Shown here piece by piece: positions 7,199 to 9,775 of a stretch of 9,775 nt of DNA; position 1 is the stretch's first letter, and each line of letters begins with the position of its first letter. Origin of the DNA: Lachnospiraceae bacterium (lineage in GTDB: Bacteria > Bacillota > Clostridia > Lachnospirales > Lachnospiraceae). Under the pieces are notes generated by a model. It made no database searches. It was given only the letters and a program-made list of their open reading frames with translations, and was not told the DNA's origin. The stretch lies in the NCBI GenBank assembly GCA_003520205.1, contig DOVG01000149.1:1-9775 (forward strand), written 5' to 3'. The translations under genes and the position numbers were made by a program.

Positions 7199-7207
7199 TC
7201 TCCCTTT
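7199..7207 (-). promoter_or_regulatory. Ribosome binding site of the 1555-residue surface protein
   Basis: The minus strand reads AAAGGGAGA, with the core AAAGGGAG ending 7 bases before the ATG at 7190-7192. It is a good Shine-Dalgarno and fixes the start. The whole gap to the upstream stop is only 43 bases and shows no terminator hairpin. Confidence 0.8.
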
Positions 7208-7235
7208 AATTATTTTTTGTTTTATGTATTAATTA

Positions 7236-7514
7236 CTATTTCTTATACTTCGCCTTCTTTGGTGCCCCTGCTTTCTTAATCCACTTCTTATAATTCTTAA
7301 GCTTTGACTTAGGACATTTGAATTTCGCCTTCTTATATACCCCCTTAAAGGCTTTAGATCCTATAGTTTTTTTCTTAAGTTTAGTTGTCTTAATTGTGAT
7401 AGTTTTTAGTTTCTTACAACCATAGAAAGATTTCTTACCTATCTTTGTTACCTTTTTCGGAATCACTATACTTGTAAGACTTGTGCATTTATAAAATGCA
7501 CTGTCACCGATAGT
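7236..7514 (-). repeat. 3' segment duplicated in the downstream paralogue (copy A)
   Basis: Counterpart of 2525-2803, encoding the last 92 residues and stop of the partial protein. In the final 75 residues only six positions differ between the copies, and all six are single substitutions without gaps. Long near-identical DNA stretches make this pair a possible site for recombination that would fuse the two genes and remove about 4.7 kb. Confidence 0.85.
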
Positions 7515-9775
7515 GGTAATACCTGCTCCCATAGTAACCTTAGTGAGCTTAGTACATCCCTTGAAAGCCCTGGCTCCTATAGTTGTTACATTCTTTCCGA
7601 GCTTCACTGTTTTCATCTTCGTACAGCCCTTAAATGCATCTGCTCCAACTGCTGTAATCGGATAAGACTTTCCACCTACAGTTATAGCATCTGGTACACT
7701 TACAGAAGCAGTACCTTTATCTACTGGTCCAGAATATGCTGCTGATCCATTTTTCTGAATCTTATATGAAGCCCCACCTACAGAAAACGTACTACCCGGT
7801 GCAGGAGTCTCATGTGTATATGCATCAGGATTCTTAGTTGGTGCCACCGTTGGTATTGGTGTTGCTTTTGTATCCGGTTGGTTATCTCCACCCTTTACAG
7901 GTGTTGGTGTTGCCTTACTAGTAGGTGTTGGTTGAGGTGTTACTGTCGCTTTCTTTGCAACAGGAATATAGGCAAATGTATTAACAGGCTTGCCATCTAT
8001 CTCTCCAACTTTAATAGTGACCTTCTTGTATGTAACATCTGAGCCTGTTACCTTGCAGAAATCCGGAACTTCTGACTCCTTTGCATCAGATATTTCCGAT
8101 ATACTATCGAGTTTAATCTCACAGCTTACAGATCCGCCTTCACAAGGAACAGTAATCTCGCTACCTGATAATGCTGCCTTGATGCTACTATCTGAAGAAT
8201 CACTGGATAAACCACTTATTCCTTCCATATCTACGCTTGCTACGACACCATTCTGAAGTTTTCTGACTGAAATTATTATATCTTCATCAGAATCACTCTT
8301 AACTATATTGTCGTCAACAACCATCAAAGTATATTCACCAGCCGTGAGACATTTTAGACCATCATCCTCTATAGTATCTGATTTACCATCAGAAGCTATA
8401 AGCATTATATCTGCTGATGATTTATCAATATCTATATCTGTAATAGAACCATCATTATACTCTGTGTGAAGAACCATTCCTTTATAGTTAAAGCCCTGTC
8501 CCTCTACATATTCCTTTACAACTGGAACTGTAAAATATCTCTTAACAGCTTCTTTCTTTATTACTGTAACTTCAAATGTATCCGTTTTACCTTCCAAAGT
8601 TACAGTTATAGTCTGAGTACCAACAGAATCCTTATCGTATCCACTGATCATTTCTTCAGTTATATCCAGCACATCCTTTGTAGAATCATCATAGTATACA
8701 TGAACCTTTGCACCTGCCAGATCAAGTTTATTACCCTGAACATACTTGCACTTATCAGGTAATTCTTCCACAGAAATGCTACTAACAAATTTTTCCTTTA
8801 CAGTAATACTTGTTCCAACTTTTATAGTATTAGACTGGGTTCCTCCGGAATACTTCTCGCTGTAGAATATTACTACTGCCTGAGTTCCTACTTTATCCTT
8901 TAAATATCCGTCTATTCTGACACTGCCTTCCTTAATCAAACTACTGAGTGCCGCTGTCTTAGAATCACCATCATTGTAAGAAATAGTAGCCTGGACTCCC
9001 TCAAGATTCAGTTCAGTTGACACCTTCTGTAATGGTATCTCCGAAACCTGCAGCTTAGTTGCCAGCTTAGGAAGAACATTTACCGTAAAGCTCCCCTCTA
9101 TTCCATCCTGCTTTACTGTTATTACCTGCTCACCTACTTTGTTAGCATTATATCCTTCAATTATATAATTTATCTCTGACTCATTAGGATTAACCCTTTT
9201 CCCGTCATCATATACGGTAATCACCTCAAGTCCGTCTCTCACAAGACTTTGTCCCTCTATATACTCTGTTTTGTCAGGGGGAGTAATATCCAGTTCCTTA
9301 GGAAGATAAAGAGTAAGCACCATCTCGGCAGTCACTGTTGATTTTCCGTATGAATAGGAAAATGTAACCGTCTGAGAACTTTCTTTAGAAGTCTCATCAT
9401 ATCCTGAAACACTAAGCTTAGCATCATTTATATCAAGAACTTCTTCTGTATTATCATTATATCTTGCAATAAGCGTTCCTGATATCCTGCTCCAGTCATA
9501 GCTGTCATAGAATACAGTTCCACTTGGATTTGTCTCTTCTGAAGAAATCTCTTTCCATTTTAAGCTCTCTAGAACCTTTGCATTTACGACTACATTTGCA
9601 GTTAATTCTGTATCTATATATTTCTTATTTATATAATCATAGAATTTGCCTGAGATAGTATATGAACCACCATCCGGAGCATTGTAACCATTCACAAAAT
9701 CTTCTGTTTCTGTCCAGGTTACATCTTCATATGATACGTCACCATTTGACCAGGTTACCTTAACCTTGGGATAAT
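7236..9775 (-). CDS. Ig-like and BspA-type LRR surface protein, 3' part; tandem paralogue
   Basis: The 3' portion (845 residues and a TAG stop) of a large surface protein; its start lies beyond base 9775. A GTG at 9693-9695 is an internal Val codon, because the frame stays open to the edge and encodes half of another Ig-like domain (YPKVKVTWSNGDV) before it. Counting visible residues from the edge: partial Big_4-like domain (1-66), an Ig-like unit (67-157), Big_3-like domains (about 157-504), an unrecognised module (about 511-608), a Thr/Pro linker (610-659), BspA-type LRRs (about 708-818) and a Lys-rich tail. It is collinear with residues from about 730 of the downstream protein, but has one extra LRR and diverged Ig-like units. 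No sortase signal or terminal membrane helix is seen. Whether it starts with a CAP domain like its neighbour cannot be seen. Surface display and adhesion are inferred. Confidence 0.9.
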   Translation of the reverse strand, partial: YPKVKVTWSNGDVSYEDVTWTETEDFVNGYNAPDGGSYTISGKFYDYINKKYIDTELTANVVVNAKVLESLKWKEISSEETNPSGTVFYDSYDWSRISGTLIARYNDNTEEVLDINDAKLSVSGYDETSKESSQTVTFSYSYGKSTVTAEMVLTLYLPKELDITPPDKTEYIEGQSLVRDGLEVITVYDDGKRVNPNESEINYIIEGYNANKVGEQVITVKQDGIEGSFTVNVLPKLATKLQVSEIPLQKVSTELNLEGVQATISYNDGDSKTAALSSLIKEGSVRIDGYLKDKVGTQAVVIFYSEKYSGGTQSNTIKVGTSITVKEKFVSSISVEELPDKCKYVQGNKLDLAGAKVHVYYDDSTKDVLDITEEMISGYDKDSVGTQTITVTLEGKTDTFEVTVIKKEAVKRYFTVPVVKEYVEGQGFNYKGMVLHTEYNDGSITDIDIDKSSADIMLIASDGKSDTIEDDGLKCLTAGEYTLMVVDDNIVKSDSDEDIIISVRKLQNGVVASVDMEGISGLSSDSSDSSIKAALSGSEITVPCEGGSVSCEIKLDSISEISDAKESEVPDFCKVTGSDVTYKKVTIKVGEIDGKPVNTFAYIPVAKKATVTPQPTPTSKATPTPVKGGDNQPDTKATPIPTVAPTKNPDAYTHETPAPGSTFSVGGASYKIQKNGSAAYSGPVDKGTASVSVPDAITVGGKSYPITAVGADAFKGCTKMKTVKLGKNVTTIGARAFKGCTKLTKVTMGAGITTIGDSAFYKCTSLTSIVIPKKVTKIGKKSFYGCKKLKTITIKTTKLKKKTIGSKAFKGVYKKAKFKCPKSKLKNYKKWIKKAGAPKKAKYKK
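7320..7652 (-). repeat. BspA-type leucine-rich repeats of the partial paralogue
   Basis: Five units of the LRR_5 pattern, headed ADAFKGC, ARAFKGC, DSAFYKC, KKSFYGC and a degenerate SKAFKG. The unit at 7506-7574, headed ARAFKGC, has no counterpart in the downstream paralogue. The Cys and Leu positions of the BspA consensus are kept in the first four units. Confidence 0.85.
7797..7946 (-). repeat. Thr/Pro-rich linker of the partial paralogue
   Basis: Alternating Thr and Pro with Lys (TVTPQPTPTSKATPTPV and KATPIPTVAPTKNP). It is longer than the 1346-1377 linker of the downstream protein and has Lys where that one has Glu and Asp, so length and charge differ while the position in the domain order is the same. 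Confidence 0.8.
7947..8243 (-). other. Unrecognised conserved module, copy A
   Basis: Counterpart of 3158-3463. Shared marks are ALSGSEITVPCEGG, then KKVTIKV, then a strand ending AYIPVAKK, which corresponds to VYLAVDKK in the other copy. The middle differs freely in sequence. I do not recognise a named domain. Confidence 0.6.
8262..9305 (-). repeat. Run of Big_3-like bacterial Ig domains in the partial paralogue
   Basis: Four units, with marks YIEGQSLV, YVQGNKLD and YVEGQGFN. The GYD-type motif (GYN in one unit, GYL in another) recurs at 82-89 residue steps. One unit compared by eye with its counterpart in the downstream protein is about 40% identical, far less than the C-terminal segment. 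The last unit again lacks GYD. Confidence 0.75.

Noticed and set aside
9693..9695. GTG as a start for an 819-residue protein
   Set aside because: The frame continues open to the window edge and encodes a matching half of an Ig-like domain, and no Shine-Dalgarno or signal peptide is present at the GTG.

Overview
The window looks like chromosomal DNA of an AT-rich Gram-positive anaerobe of the Clostridia. Lachnospiraceae or a close relative is my best guess. The reasons are the Firmicutes-style MnmE and MnmG sequences, clean Shine-Dalgarno sites, and large secreted proteins built from a CAP domain, bacterial Ig-like domains, a Thr/Pro linker and BspA-type leucine-rich repeats ending in a Lys-rich tail. 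The family-level assignment is inference.

All four genes lie on the minus strand, so transcription runs from high to low coordinates. In that order they are: (1) 9775-7236, the 3' part of a large surface-protein gene whose start is outside the window; (2) 7192-2525, a complete 1555-residue secreted CAP/Ig-like/LRR protein that is a tandem paralogue of the first; (3) 2479-1082, mnmE; (4) 1007-1, the 5' part of mnmG, cut by the window edge. The gaps are 43, 45 and 74 bases. None holds a convincing hairpin terminator, so the four genes may be transcribed together. No stretch over 300 bases lacks a gene, and the plus strand shows only shadow frames.

MnmE and MnmG act together to modify the wobble uridine of certain tRNAs, and they are normally neighbours near the replication origin (…yidC-jag-mnmE-mnmG-rsmG…). 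Here the space directly upstream of mnmE is taken by two large paralogous surface-protein genes.

The two paralogues are collinear over the visible part: Ig-like domains of a Big_4-like type, then a run of Big_3-like domains with a GYD motif every 82-89 residues, then an unrecognised module with a VPC-x-GG signature, a Thr/Pro linker, BspA-type repeats, and a tail with 31 Lys in 75 residues and no acidic residue. The Ig-like parts have diverged strongly, while the last 92 residues are about 91% identical. One paralogue carries exactly one more 23-residue leucine-rich repeat. I see no LPXTG signal or C-terminal membrane anchor, so the basic tail is the best candidate for holding these proteins at the cell surface. 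I found no CRISPR array, insertion sequence, tRNA, rRNA or defence system.
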